A stretch of DNA of 64,000 bases from the NCBI GenBank assembly GCA_013398955.1, contig VWPU01004158.1, forward strand, positions 1 through 64,000. Direction: 5' to 3'. Shown here piece by piece: positions 49,726-63,000 of this stretch (position 1 is its first letter; every line of letters starts with the position of its first letter). Both the position numbers and the translations under genes were made by a program. The stretch is from Callaeas wilsoni (Eukaryota; Chordata; Aves; Passeriformes; Callaeidae). A model generated the notes under the pieces. It searched no databases and had not been told where the DNA came from. It saw only the letters and a program-made list of their open reading frames with translations.

Positions 49726-50690
49726 GTATCAGTGGTGCTCCCCAGAGCTCAGTATTGCACCCAGTCCTGATTAATATCTTTATTTATCATCTGAATCAGG
49801 AGATCAGGTGCATCCTCAGATTACAGACAATAATAACTCCTGCCAGGTTGGGCAGGAGTGTTGATCATCTGGAGGGCAGGAATTAAGGATCAATGGTCCA
49901 AGCCCAATGGTATGAGATTGAACAAAGTCAAGTGCCAGGTCCTGCACTTTAGCACAACAACCCTGGGTAGCACTAGAGGCTGGAGACAGAGCAGCTGGGA
50001 GGATGTCAGGTGGAAAAGGATCTAGGAGTGCTGGTCAACAGCTGGATGAACATGTTCCAGCGTGTGCCCAGGTGGCCAAGAAGGCCAATGGCATCCAGGT
50101 CAGTATCAGTAATAGTGTGGCGAGCAGGACCAGGGCAGTGACTGTCCCTCTCTACTCAGCATTTGTGAGGCTGCACCTCAAGTCCTGTGTTCAGTTCTTG
50201 GCCTGTCACTGCAAGGAAGACATGGAGGTGCTGGAGCATGTCCAGAGAAGGGTAACAAAGCCTGTGAAGGGTCCAGAGGGTAATTCCTGTGAGAAGCAGC
50301 TGAGGGAATTGGGGTTGTTTAACATGGAGAAAAGGATGCTCAGGGACGACGTTACCGCTCTCTACAGCTGCGTGAAAGGAGGTTGTAACAAGGTGAAGCT
50401 TGGCTTCTGCTCCCAGGCAACCAGCAATAAGACAAGAAAATGCCTCAAGCTGCGCCACGGAGGTTCAGGCTGGACATCAGAGGAACTTCTTCCCAGAGGG
50501 GGGTTCTTAAACACTGGAATAGACTGCTCACGGTGGTGGTGGAGTTACCATCCCTGGAGGTGTTCGAGAGAAGTGACTGAATGTGCTGCTTAGTGCCATG
50601 GACTAGCTGACATGATGGTGTTCAGTCAAAGGCTGGACTTAATGATCTGAGGTCTTCTCCAATCTATATGATTCTGTGACTCTGTGAGCA
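49726..50690 (+). mobile_element. CR1 LINE, C-terminal ORF2 and 3' UTR (about 965 bp)
   Basis: The copy starts in the reverse-transcriptase region, where CAGTGGTGCTCCCCAGAGCT corresponds to the SGVPQGS motif, and runs through the ORF2 C-terminus to a CR1 tail (ATATGATTCTGTGACTCTG). A 196-codon frame at 50003-50593 is the longest Met-to-stop frame in the window. It contains CR1-typical AQVAKKANGIQ, LEHVQRRVTKPVKG and LRELGLFNMEKR, plus the end-of-element segment. The upstream catalytic part is absent or frameshifted, so the frame is a remnant without a host function. Confidence 0.95.
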
Positions 50691-53600
50691 CTTTCAGTTT
50701 TTTAAAACGATGTGTCAATGCACAGAACTTCTGTTACTAAAGTTGCCTTCAGTTTTATTCAGACTTGATCTCTTGGAATTTCTTTTCCCTCCACCTCAGC
50801 CAGACAAACTCCTTGGAAAGATTTCCAAAATCTCAAATGAGATATCTTGGAAAAATAAGAAAGGAAAAAATGTGAGCAAAACAAAGGCATGGAAAACTTC
50901 ATGGGAAGTGAGAGGCATTAGATCTGTTTATTCAGTCATATGTAAATTTTCAGCAATTAAAAGGAATAAAATCAATATTCATAAATACAAAGCCAGTTTT
51001 GATGCAAGTTTTTATGCATAAAACAAATTGGTTGCAAAACTGTAGACAGGAAGTTGTTCACTGGGAGCTGCTTGTTGCCCCATTCATTATAAAGGAAGCT
51101 TGACGAGATTAGTAATTGGACTTTGTAGCCTTTTTCATGGAGGTATGCAGAAATTCCTGTGAGAAATACTACACAAAGTAGTTACGCTGCAGACCCCCTC
51201 ACTCCCCTGCATGTTCAGAAGAGAATGGGGGCTCGGTAGAGCTTTATCCATTTATTGTAATTACTTGTGCTGGGTAGGTTTGTATTCCTCAAGAGCTGGC
51301 AGCACCTTCCTTCAGTAGCGATCACGTATTTCATTGCCATGTTTTTCCCAGAACATGGCAGATGCTTGCATCAAGTTTAATGCCAGGTTAAAATGTTTGA
51401 ATGTCATGGTATCTTTGGAAACAGTTTATTCATTCTTTGTCCAACTGAGGCTTTTGGCAGGATTTGTTGCCATCTTGTATGTGATAAAAATGCAGAGCTG
51501 TAAGTAAGGCTCTACATAGCAAATTTCCATGGTAGCTCTCCCTTCGTTGGAGTACAGCAACCATGTACATAAGACCTGTGTGAGTATCTCCTAATTGCTT
51601 TGGCAGAAACTATTCTTGTGGTACCATAACAGTTAAAACCGCTGTGTTTTGCTTTGCAATAGGATTCATTCTGAACAGTTTTCTTAGTTTTTGTGGTGCT
51701 GGAGTGTAGTATGTATAATACCCTGACTCACTGCATTATGGATTGGTGAACTTAAATCATACTGGGCAGAAAACATCTGGAATGTTCCCTTGATGTTGCA
51801 TTTCAGAAGGTATTTCTGTTGACTGCTGTATAGTTCTGCTCTTAGAAGGAATATCATCTTGTGAACAAAACCAGAAATTCTCTTTCTCCTTGACCAGTGC
51901 TTACTGTATTACAGACTTTTAGTAGATAAACATCAGATTAAAATCTTATCCTTTTATAGTACTCCAAGCTGTATGAGTCAAATTGTGTAAGTTTTCACCA
52001 TACATCTGGCCTTTAAATACTGTACTATCAAATAATTTTCAGTGCAGAGCACCGCATAAGAAGCACTTAACAAAGGAACTGCTAAGCTGATTAGAATACT
52101 ATATCAAGCTTCTCTATCATTAGGTAGATTTTACTGTTGCCTTGACAAAGAAAAAGATGAATAATCTAGTTCTGATGTCTTAATATTTTCTGTTTGGGAC
52201 TTTAATCTGTAAATAATCCTTTTAAAGCAAGTTAAATTGAAAAAGAACAGATCAGAACTGATGCTTGATTTTGTGGTGTGTTTTGCCTGTATCCACTAGT
52301 TTATGCAAACGGCTGCCACAGGTGCTCAGATACCAATCAAGTAGCAAGACACACCTGTAAAACACAGTAGGGAGGGAATTAATTAAGGAACTAAGTCTGT
52401 CCAATCTTCCCTCACTGTTGTAATATCTGAAGATTTCAGACTGTTGCAAAAAAACAAGCTCATGTTCTCATGTATGCATGTGTATGTGCTACTCTGAACA
52501 AGTGCTCTGCATTTACAGCAGGCATTGTTTTTCCTCCAGCCTACTTACATTTAGATTTTTAGTAACTTGGTTTTGTACTGTGATTATGCATATCCTAACA
52601 AGAAGGAAAAAACAACATATGAAGGGTGGGGAGGCTGAGAGAATATAAACTATGCAAAGTTTTGTTGGCCTTGTATCAGGGAGGAGCCTACTCATTTGTC
52701 CAAGTTAAAACAATCTCTAGTAACTGTTTACCTGGAACAACTTCATAGAGAAAGTCTGGCACACCCAGTCAGCTGCTTTTCTGTTCATTAGAGCTCACCA
52801 GCACACAGTAATTCTCAGTAGCCTCAGGGAACGACAAAGTTAAAACCATACAAATTCTCTAATGTTACTGTTTTAAAGAAAACTTCATTTGGGTGAAATT
52901 TTTAGGGGCTGAGTCTGAGAAAACTTTGTAACTGTGGAACATTCTTGTCAGGCAGTGAAGTTCCTTGGGCATTTTTAGCCCATAATTCTAAACAGTTATT
53001 GGAAAATTACTTTAAGCAGTTGGTTCTCCTTTCATATCGTCTACTTAGACCTGTCTTCAGAGGACAGGCTCAGCTGGAAGGGAAGCTGCAACATAAACGT
53101 CTTGCTGGATGAAATAACTAGTAAATGCTTTTCGTGGATAATATGATATCAACCCCTGCTGTGTTAGTTTTCTTAAATCTGTGCCTCATGTCACTCGGTA
53201 GAACACGGTAGTAATGGCAAGAGCAGTTTTCTGTGACTGGATCAATGACTTGGAAGAAAACAGGACTGTTAAAAGAACATTCTTTTACTTCTAGCAAGAG
53301 AAGCGTTTACAACATGTATTTAAAGCATTTACACAAAGTATGCTTTTTCTGAGTGAGGCAAAAAATTGGAAGCCGAAATAAAAGCTTTCAACCTCCAGTC
53401 CTTAAATTTATTCACTTGCATTAACGACAGATTGCTAAAGAAAACTTGGCTGTTTAAGTGTCTGGGAATATCTAAAGTTGTCTAAAATAGTATCTGAGAA
53501 GATTTTAGGCAGCTGAAATTTGTTGAATTTACTTCAGAAGAGAACATCTAGGTAGAGAACTCTTAAAAGTTCTGAAATAATTTCTATTCTGCTTTATTTT

Positions 53601-54076
53601 TGTACTCACGTATCATGGTTTCTTTTAAGAATAGTTTTCTTAGGTTTAGCACACGTAAGTTTGCCAAATATGCAAATGATCCTTCAGCTGTACCATTTGA
53701 GAGAATGCTGCTTTTTTGCTCACTGTTCAATCTGTAATGAAAGGTAGTTGGGAAACAAAAGAACAAAAATTGTCTTTAAGGGGGACGTAAAATTTGTTGA
53801 GAAGATGCTTTGAAATTTGTTAGGAACTGGAAAAAGGGAGCATTTTTACAGTGGCATTAGGAAGAGTCTAAACTGATAAACCACTGTATGTATTGACTGA
53901 TAAAACCATTCATGTTTTATTCATTTGGACTCCTAAATTTTTTTTTTTTAAATTTAAGAATATGTTTTCCTGTCATCTCCTATTTTCCCCTGACTGCCCA
54001 GAGACAAAAAAAAGTAAGCACGTTTGCCTTTGGATTTTGTGTTGTACTTTGGAAGTATTGAACTACCTAATTATTT
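50691..54076. other. Intronic DNA, no gene seen
   Basis: AT-leaning unique sequence. No repeat family, RNA gene or coding exon recognised. Confidence 0.5.
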
Positions 54077-54186
54077 AAGATCTCTAAGATCATTGAATCC
54101 AACTTTGACCAATCATCACCTTGTCAGCTACGCTGTAGTACTAAGTACCATGTCCAGTCATTTTTTAACAGCTCCAGGGATGTGTT
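54077..54186 (-). mobile_element. CR1 LINE fragment
   Basis: AAGATCTCTAAGATCATTGA followed by TCCAACTTTGACCAATCATC, then ACCATGTCC and CAGCTCCAGGGATGTG, follows the antisense 3' region of the CR1 subfamily that carries a three-codon-like ACCATGTCC block and a CTCCAGGGATGGTGA block. It is short and diverged, without the terminal octamers. Confidence 0.75.
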
Positions 54187-54604
54187 CTGTGATCTGTGTT
54201 TCTATAATTTTTAACCAAAAGTGAGGTTTGTTTCTGTTCTAGCTAGAACCTCATGTAGCCTAACAAAATATTTTTGTGCTTAGGTCAAATAGCTTTTGTT
54301 CCAGCCAGGGAGAAGGGTCAGGAGGGGAAGAGCAGAACAGAAGGAATCAATGCGTGCAACTACACAAGCTGGTTGAACCACCTACTTCTCTTGCCTCTAA
54401 TGATGTATTGGAGCATGATGTTGCCATTTTGCAAGTTAGGGCTTTCAGTCTACTGAGATACTGGGAAGATTGAAGCACATAATGGTTGTGAGGGTTTGTG
54501 ATCCAGGTGATGAGAAACAACTTTGCATTAAAGGCTCTAATTGCCTTTTAAATATGATAAAAATGTTTCCCCGTTTAATTACTTTTCAGTCCTTAACTTA
54601 CAAT

Positions 54605-54668
54605 AATCAGAGAATGGCAGAACAGCTCAGGTTGAAAGGAGCCTTAAAATAATCATCTGGTCCAGCCT
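54605..54668 (-). mobile_element. CR1 LINE, 3' tail fragment
   Basis: ATCAGAGAATGGCAGAACAG, GGTTGAAAGGAGCCTTAAAA and TCATCTGGTCCAGCC match the antisense CR1 terminus. It lies about 420 bp from the preceding fragment in the same orientation, but the order of 3'-end parts shows that the two are separate insertions. Confidence 0.75.
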
Positions 54669-57600
54669 TTATTTCTTAAATAATATACTAAAAAAAATAG
54701 TGTGTAGTGAGGCACTGGTGTTGTTCGGATAGTCTGCTGGAATTATCCAGAGCAGCAGCCAAAACAAGTAGAAATGTTGTCAAGAACAGTTTTAACCATT
54801 CATTTGGGTAGGTAGCACAGTCTCAAAGATTTGAATGACCAGAGGTGTACTACTGCTTCGGACTCAAAATTTAATGATGTGTAGAAAATCTTGTAAAAAT
54901 GACATGTATCTGTGACTACCTACAGCTCTGCTTTTTCTATTGCAAGTGTTTATCCATGACCCGTGGTTTCTCACTGTTTCAGCTCAGTCCCTTCTTTAAA
55001 GGATTTCATATGGTTCTCACGTCTGTTTAATGTGGACCTGTTCAAACATTATCTCTTTTTTTCCATTTGCTTTTTTCTCTCTTTAAAAAACACCCACATA
55101 ATTTAGGGCAATCAACTTAGTTTCATGATGGTTTTCCCCTTTTTGCATATTTGTAATGCCTTTAGAAGATGGGAAAAATGTTTGAAATTCCCTATTTATG
55201 TGTAGCTTCTGTTCTAAAACAAATCAGTTGTGGAAAACTTCTTTTAGTCTTCTGATTTGTGGAAGTTTTACATTGGCAAGCTTTCTGTTTGTTACTTCTA
55301 AAATATTAGTTTTTCTTTATGATTAATTAATTGTATTATTTAGCCATGGCTATTGCTTCTTGGAGAAGTTTCAGTGACTAAACATAGTTGCTTCACTTCA
55401 AGTTAATTCTTGTTTTAATTTTGCGCACTTCCTTCCTGAATGTGAATATTCACTAGTAACAAGCCATTGTCCACTTGGCACTATTTCTGCTTAACTCCAT
55501 CTCCAGCTGTCCAGCTCTGTGCAAGAATCTATCCTTTTTTGAAAGAAAACATAACACTAATCCTCCTTTGCGTATGCCAACTTCTTCTGTTCCTAACACA
55601 TGATAGTAATGTTGCTAATTGTTAACCTCATGTGATTAGTCTATCTCCTTTTATCTTCCTGCTCTTTTTAAAGAATCTACTTTCTGGCTTTTCCATCTTG
55701 CAGTCAAGCTCTTAATTTTCAATACCTCATGTGCTCTTTTGGACCATATTTTTGTTTTTCTTTGTTTATCCTTTTGTTTCTAGAATCCTGCTGCAGCTGT
55801 AAACCCAGGCTTCCGCTATGCCATTTCCGTGAAAATTTGATATGCTATCACTTGGCTTCATTCCAGGTTCAGGAGGAATCACTTGGAGTGCATAATTCCT
55901 ATTTCTTATTCTCCCTGAACACTTTGTCTGCACTTCAGTTGGATGTTTGATGTTTCTGGCAGGTTTTGTGAACTCCATGCTTTATTAATGATTGTCTATT
56001 AGGAGATCAAAAGGTATTCAGTTGATTTGTGTAATATTTGATTAAAGCAGTCCTAGCAGTTGCTTGTCAGCTCTGTGCAGGAAGCTTCTGCGTATAACAG
56101 AAGGGCAGAGAAACTGTTCTTAAAAAATGGTTGGATTTTTTTTGGCCACAGAGCTAGGTTTCAAAACTATTTGAAAAAAGTAAGAAGCTCACAGAATAGC
56201 AAAGAAATAATGATTACTAGAGCAGCCTTGTAGAGCTGTATTTTTGTCTGTTAATGAGTGTTCATTAGGACACATTTGTGGGGATGGAGCACTGGAAACA
56301 ACTGTGTTGCATTCTTTTAAGTGTTTGGGATTCATCTGTAAACTCCTGTGATAGCTAGTTGTGCTCTGGCTTCCTTTCCACCTGTTCAAGTGTATTGCTC
56401 CTTCCCTCCAGGAAAGCTCTTTGGCTTTACTGTTGCTCATGCTTCATCGTCTTTTGCCTATTATCTCAATGAAAAGAGAATTTACAGCCTCTTCAGCTTT
56501 TTTTGTCCTCCACAAATACTGTCACATATAGATATAACAAATAGTCTATTACATTGCCTGTGTGTTGAGGCTTAAGTAGATACGGGGAGAGGAATACAAA
56601 TTGATCTCAACCTTCGTATGTTTTAAAATTAGCTTTAGACCTAGTTCCTCTATTTGTTCTAAGTTTTCTTACAGCATTTCTTGCAAAAGACTAAAGATAA
56701 AAATTCAGTAATACACTGACTTCATTTTTTCTCATAAAATACTTTATCTCTGATAGTGTGACATGTTAATAACACAGTTTGTCAAACATCTGCATGTATG
56801 TAGAAAATAGACTAGAAGAAATGAAAATTGTTTGAGCCTAAAAGTGCTGCCTAAGCAGACAATTTAATTTAAATCACAAGAGAAATGCATCAGTTTGAGG
56901 GCTGATACTAAAATTGTTTTCCTAACTATAGAAATGTTTCTTAAAGCATGGAGTTTGTTTCCTTTTGAGCATATTACAAACATCTCAAGAATCGGATGGA
57001 ATTGATATTCAGAAAATTCTGAAACCTTAATATGTGCACATGCAACTTTGTCAAGCTATTTCGTGACTATGTGCTTTATCTGTCAAAGCAATCTGACTCA
57101 GAGTACACATAGAATTTCCTAGAATAGGAGTAACTTGACTGACATGTCCTTTATTTTAAGATGTTATTTTTACTGAATCAGTAGTTTCATAATCTAGTTA
57201 TCAATATTCTTGAAACAAAGGCAGTTACCACCAAGTTGCTAAGTGACTATAAGCTTGCATAAGGAGTAATTAGTACTGTAAAGAAAAGGGGTAGACTGCC
57301 CACTTCTGATGTTTCTAGTGTAAATCTAAGAAATTTTGTCTAACTTTTCATGTTCATTCTTTGACAATGATGTGGCTGCAATTTGTACGGAATTTAGTTT
57401 TATCTTACTGGATACTGAGTACTAAAAGATATGTTACAAGAACCCTCAAATCATAATGTAGCTGATTGTAGGATTGCCTTTCCACAAGGTGTGGTACTTC
57501 CTTATTACCCTAAGTGTTGGCTAGTGCTTAGTTTCATTTTGTAAAGCAAGTGGAAGCAGGATCTTTATGAGGTACAGATGTCTGGAAGTTTCGGGGACAA

Positions 57601-58379
57601 CTGATGCCATACTGTGCAAGGCATGCTCAGTACAGTGGGCAGCTTCCATCGTAAGGGTGCAGCTGTGTAACTCCTCTGCTCACACCTGCTCTCTGGCCAC
57701 ATCTTTTTAAGCATAGTATCATCAGCTGCCAGTGAGTGAGGCTCAGAACCTCTGGGGCACATGTTCATTGATTTGATATTTTAGCTATAGGTAGTCACCG
57801 TTACTATATTGAAGTGGAATCTGGATTAAGGGACTAACCAGCATAAATTAATATGTGCCACAAAGAATATCATTCACTGGGAATGATGATGGTTGCAGAA
57901 CATCCAAAATGTGATTAAGCAAGTCATCAAGATACTATTTCTGGATATTTCAAATGCCATGAGGATCTGCAGGATTTTCTTTACCAGTACAATACAGTAT
58001 GAGAAGAGTGAACAGTAGAAGTAGCAGCAGTAATAAATGAGCTTGCATTCCTTTTGGTGTTGACAGTAATGAATTGAACAAGCAAACTGAGGCTTGTAAA
58101 AGGAAGTTGATGTACTAAACTGATGTTTATCAATAGATGCAAACCATGTATTAGTAAGGCTTAGAATCTGGAAGGGGTAATAATATTTGAGCGGGAAAAG
58201 GTGTTTCTTATGGACATCTCTAAAAAATGAGGTGTACTTTGAAAGGGAATGCAGAGTGATGTCATGTGTTAGCCCTTTTCATATGTGCACCTTTGGGATT
58301 GTTTTGTTGCTCTGAAGTGCAGAGAATGATCCAAAATGACTTTGTTGTCTTCCCCATGTTTTGGATTGTACCAGTGAAT
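54669..58379. other. Intronic DNA, no gene seen
   Basis: AT-leaning unique sequence. A GC-richer segment at 57565-57768 carries an unrecognised minus-strand frame. No transposon or RNA gene recognised. Confidence 0.5.
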
Positions 58380-58440
58380 GCTTGATGTACACTTCTGTGT
58401 ACATGCTTGATGTACAAGTTGATTACACTTGTGTGATCTG
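58380..58440. repeat. Compact cluster of inverted and direct repeats
   Basis: ATGTACAC (58385-58392) and GTGTACAT (58397-58404) are a perfect inverted repeat with a 4-base loop. GCTTGATGTACA occurs twice (58380-58391 and 58405-58416). A second stem, GATTACAC/GTGTGATC with one T-G mismatch, follows at about 58420-58437. Confidence 0.75.
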
Positions 58441-59892
58441 TAAAACCTCAGTCTACAGATTAGCATTGTCATAATGCAGTAATAAAATTTAATAGTTTTC
58501 TGCTTGTGCATTGCTGGGGTTTTTTTAAAAACTCTACAGAGTCATTCATATGATAATCAGTCTTGGCTGTGTCTTGTTAGGATCTCTGTGGGTAGCATTT
58601 GTGTAACCTTTCAAGATGCAGCTGCTGCTTATGTTATTGAATCCTTTTCATTATGTATTCATTACATGCACATTACAGGAGGATAAATAAAAGTAGGTTT
58701 AATAATAATGACAAGAGAAATCTACTGCAGTATGGGATATATGAATGCCATTTGTATAGTCTTGTGCTGTATTCTGTGTTCAGTTCTAAAGTTCATAATC
58801 ATTAATACACCAAAAATCCACTATGAATTTGCTGTATAGTTTCTTAAATTAAATTTAAGGCTGACCTTCTTAGGATGAAAGAATGAATTAGTAAAGTCTG
58901 AGATTCCTATTAAAGTGAACTAATTAGTATACTATATTGGTAAAGGAAAGCCCTGAAAGAGATATTAATCTGAGAGCAATGGTAGTACATACAGTGTAAG
59001 ATTCTGATTTGAAAATAATCTGTTAAAAAATCTAATTATCTTCAGTACTTAGGGTATTAGGATTTCTTGCTTGTTCATGGAAAATCTTAAAGATAGAAGA
59101 GCTATCCCTCCTGCAAAACACTGCCTATAATACTGTATGTTTTATAATTTCTCAGTATACAGCTGCTTCTGAGACTTGTTCTACACAGAAGTTGGTGTGA
59201 ACTGTGTATGTGGAAGGCTAAGGAATGACAGGAACTTGAAGTAGATGTTGAGATGGTTGATTTTTCTTGAACAGCTACAAACAGGAATGGAGAATAACTC
59301 AGACAATTATCAGTATGTCTCTACTCCAGGTACTTGAACTAGCTACTGTTATTCCAGGCCATGGGCTTTTGAATCCATATTTACTTGCTTCATTGAGAGA
59401 AGTACATGCAACTCTGATAGCTCTTTATCTTTCTCACTGAAGTACTACTTAATGAAATTTTTGTAGTATTGAGGAGGACTCCAGGCATTCTTAAACAGAA
59501 TTTGTGTGTTTATACATGGAATTTCTAGACAAATACGTATGAAAGAGCACGCATTGGTGTTTCTCAGGATCCTGGTATCTTGCTCAAACTCCTAGTCTCA
59601 CCAGTGCAACAAATTATGTGGGGAAACCTGCAAATGTTAAAAGTCTTAATCTTACATGTAGGAAAGACTTCAAGGTGGAAAAAGGGAAGGATGTATCTGA
59701 GGAAACCTGAACACAGGTCTGTTTCTTAGATTTGCTTTATTTTCAGCTTTCTGGCAATTGACTTGGTTTATGAAGAAAATTCTGAAATAGTAGCCTTGTT
59801 TGATAATGTTGAAATAATTGATCTGCAATAGATCACAGATACTTAAATAGATTTTTTTAAAAGTATACTCAATACTATGTGTTAGGATTTGG
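58441..59892. other. Intronic DNA, no gene seen
   Basis: AT-rich unique sequence without a recognised repeat, exon or RNA gene. Confidence 0.5.
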
Positions 59893-60053
59893 GTATCCAG
59901 AGAAGTTGTGTATGCCCCATCCTTGGAAGTGTTCAAGACCAGGTTGGATGGGACTTTGGGCAACCTGGTCTAGCCTGCCCATAGCAGAGGGAGGTGGAAC
60001 TAGGTGATCTTTATGGTCTCTTACAAGCCAAACTATTCTAAAATTTTATGAAC
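59893..60053 (+). mobile_element. CR1 LINE, 3' end fragment (about 160 bp)
   Basis: TATCCAGAGAAGTTGTGTAT, GCCCCATCCTTGGAAGTGTT, CAAGACCAGGTTGGATGG, CTTTGGGCAACCTGGTCTAG and GGTGATCTTTATGGTCTCTT follow the sense CR1 3' UTR in order and end in a decayed octamer tail. It contains the last codons and 3' UTR only. Confidence 0.9.
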
Positions 60054-63000
60054 TACGTGTGAATGTATTTGTGTTTTAATTTGGTTTTCTAGATAAGAGT
60101 GCTTTATCTTCTTACCCTGATTTGTAATTAAATGCATCTGGTGGATCCCCTTTAGGCATATGTGAAATACAGTATCTTAAGAAGCTTCATAAAGCCATGT
60201 GTTCCCATTCCTATCTGAACAGCAATACCTCTAGCAATAATCCAGAGAACTTGCCTCAGCATTAATATAGGTACATTGGGTGAGTTTAGTAATATATTCA
60301 GTGGTGCTTACTGTACTAGTAGATGTAAGGTTTTAATTATCTATTTCATTCTGTCTTTTTGTAACAGTTACAACCAAGTTCTAATTGGCAGTGCTGCCGT
60401 GGGAAAGTGTACTTAGTGCTCTCTTGTCAGTGGTTTTGTTAAGGAGAGAAGTGTCTGGCTAATCTAGCAGTAAAAGATATGTTAGATGTAAAACGTGAAA
60501 AAAATTCACATGCTTTTTTTTTTAAAGATGTAACGTTGTGCTACATTCTTTGGTGAATTGGAAAGTGGATAGAGTCCTAAGGCAAGAAGAGTTATTCTAC
60601 AATTGCATTTATAAAAATGAAGGAATTGAGTTGCTTGATGATAGCTTAATATTTAACTATTTGCTGAAAGATATAGACCCCTTCTTTTAATCCCATATAT
60701 TAAGTTGTCATAATTTCAGATAAAGTCATTTAGTAAAATATTTAAATTAATAAAATGTCAGAAGATAGAGTTCAAGTCATATATAGCATCTTAAAAAGTA
60801 TAGTAAGAAACTGTTTTAAACTGGTCAGTATGGTCTGTTTTCTTTGAAAGTGACTTACTGTGGTACAGCTTTTGACAACTTCATAGCTTCTCACTCAAGC
60901 TGCTGAGTATTGGTTGTTTTTACTTTATTTTCTCTTGAAATAGTTTTAAGCAAGTGTTAAATCAACAGGTAGACCACAACTTGAACCAAGACTTAGAAAA
61001 CATTACATTAGAAGAAAGTCTGTCCACCAAATTGTTGTTTAACTGATATTTAGTCAGCTCTTATCTGGCCTGGTGGGGGACTAACACAGTCCAAGTCATG
61101 AAAGTCAAGGAATTAGCTCAATAATGTACTGGGGGATGTGTTAGAATGAAAAAATAAACAGAACAAAACAGAAACAAAACTCTGGCTCTTTAGGGAGTTG
61201 CTATTCTCTCCCTCTCCAATGGCACTGCAGTTTGTTCAGTCATATTACTGACCCAGGTCAGGAACTGATTCAACTGAAAACTACTTTTCTTTTCCTGTGT
61301 GCTTTTTCATCCTGCTCACTCTGCAGTCTGGTTCTGGCTGTGACTGAAAGCCATGGCATGGGGCAGAGTGAAAGGCAAGGCAGGGGGAGGAGGCACCTGA
61401 CAGCAGTACCTGGTTTATGCCATAGAGGTACCAAACTTCTGACCATGAGCTCTGCTGCCTCTGCACTGTCACTTTTGTTTGATGCTGGTACAAATCCTGA
61501 ACAAACTGATTCCATGCATTGGTCCAAAGCTGTATTTGAATTTATTAAGACCAAATGGTGTCTTCATAAACAAGCTGTGCATTTATTAAAAGAAAAATAA
61601 AAAATACTGTGTATTAATAATCAAGACAGGAACAAAGGAAATTCACAAGGCTGATGTACTATGCAAGGGCTTTCCTAAGCAGCAAATATTGGTGTTACCT
61701 TACTGCTTACTTCACGTGTGCTTCCCCCCCAGTACTAGAATAGTAATTTCCATAGGCTCCCCTTGATGAATCAGTTACATATACTAGGATATACACTCAG
61801 AGGAAGCTGAGTGACTTGACAGCCCATTACATGAAGGACATGGTCACAAGCAGCACAGCATTCTCAGCAACCGAATTAACAGCTCACAACCCAAATAAGT
61901 GTTCTGGTTCAGTCATCTAAGCCTCAGAGATGGCTAGCCCATTGTAAACAGGATTTCTGACTTGAGGTATTTATTCTGCTTGATTTATGTGAAATAGATT
62001 ATTTATTTCCTCAAACTATTGTACTTTATTTGCCAATGATCGAAGACTTGCTAAGTATCAACATTGTTGTTAGTCTCAAATCTTCATTTTTATATGCATT
62101 GCAATTAATTAACATAATATGTATTGCAAAAATGGATGTATAATATATCCTTATCTTTATAGGAAGAACATACGGAATTATTTTTCTTGTCACATTCCAA
62201 TCTTTGTTAGTATCTTATGGTGGGATATAAGTAAATGACTGCTTCTTTCTAAAGCAGAAGTATTGCATCAGATAGCACCCTTTTTCATGAAAATATGATG
62301 CTAATGTGTGTGTTCCCATGGGTGGGAAGATGCATGGGTGACCTTTCTGCATGGTCTTTTTAAAATGAAATTAATAACTCTTATGTCTGGATAATTTGAC
62401 CAACCCAGAAGGGTGGAAATGTTTCTGCCCATTTTTTAGATCCCTTCTTAAATGCCTGGTATGTGGGGGTGTTGTAGCTGTGAAACATCACTTGGCTGAT
62501 GATGCATTTCAGGTCTCCTTAAGATAAATTGATGTGGTTTAATTATTTGCTTTACAGTAATCTGTTCCTGGTTGTATTCTTATACTTTTGCTAGTCATAT
62601 TCAATACCTGTTAATCAGGGAATGTTCCAGCCTAACTTGGTATATAAAATACAACTGAAGCAGACGTCCCTTTAAAATACAATTAAAACCTAGAGACCTT
62701 ACTGTTCCCATGCTGTTGTCCAGTAATCCTTGAGCATTTGTAAGCTATTGAGATGCTTCTCTTAAAAGCCTCTTCATCATTAGTGTATTTCTTCTGCATC
62801 ATGCTGCCGTGTTTGACTAGGGAGAGCAAGATATTAAGACAAAAACCTTCAAATGAGATAAGGCTGCTCTGCTCCCTTCCCCTGTAATTTTAGTCCTTGT
62901 ATCCTTTTAGTCCAAATGCCTTTGCTTTCTTTCCTGAAGTTGTAGTTTCTATAGCTATATTCTGGATCACATTCAACTTCTTGTGTTGGCAGTCTTTGCA

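Noticed and set aside
50003..50593. 196-codon frame as a host gene
   Set aside because: It is the C-terminal part of CR1 ORF2, with the CR1 tail directly behind it.
61232..61600. 122-codon frame with a hydrophobic stretch near the N-terminus
   Set aside because: No family recognised and an overlapping antisense frame of similar length; no promoter or splice support.
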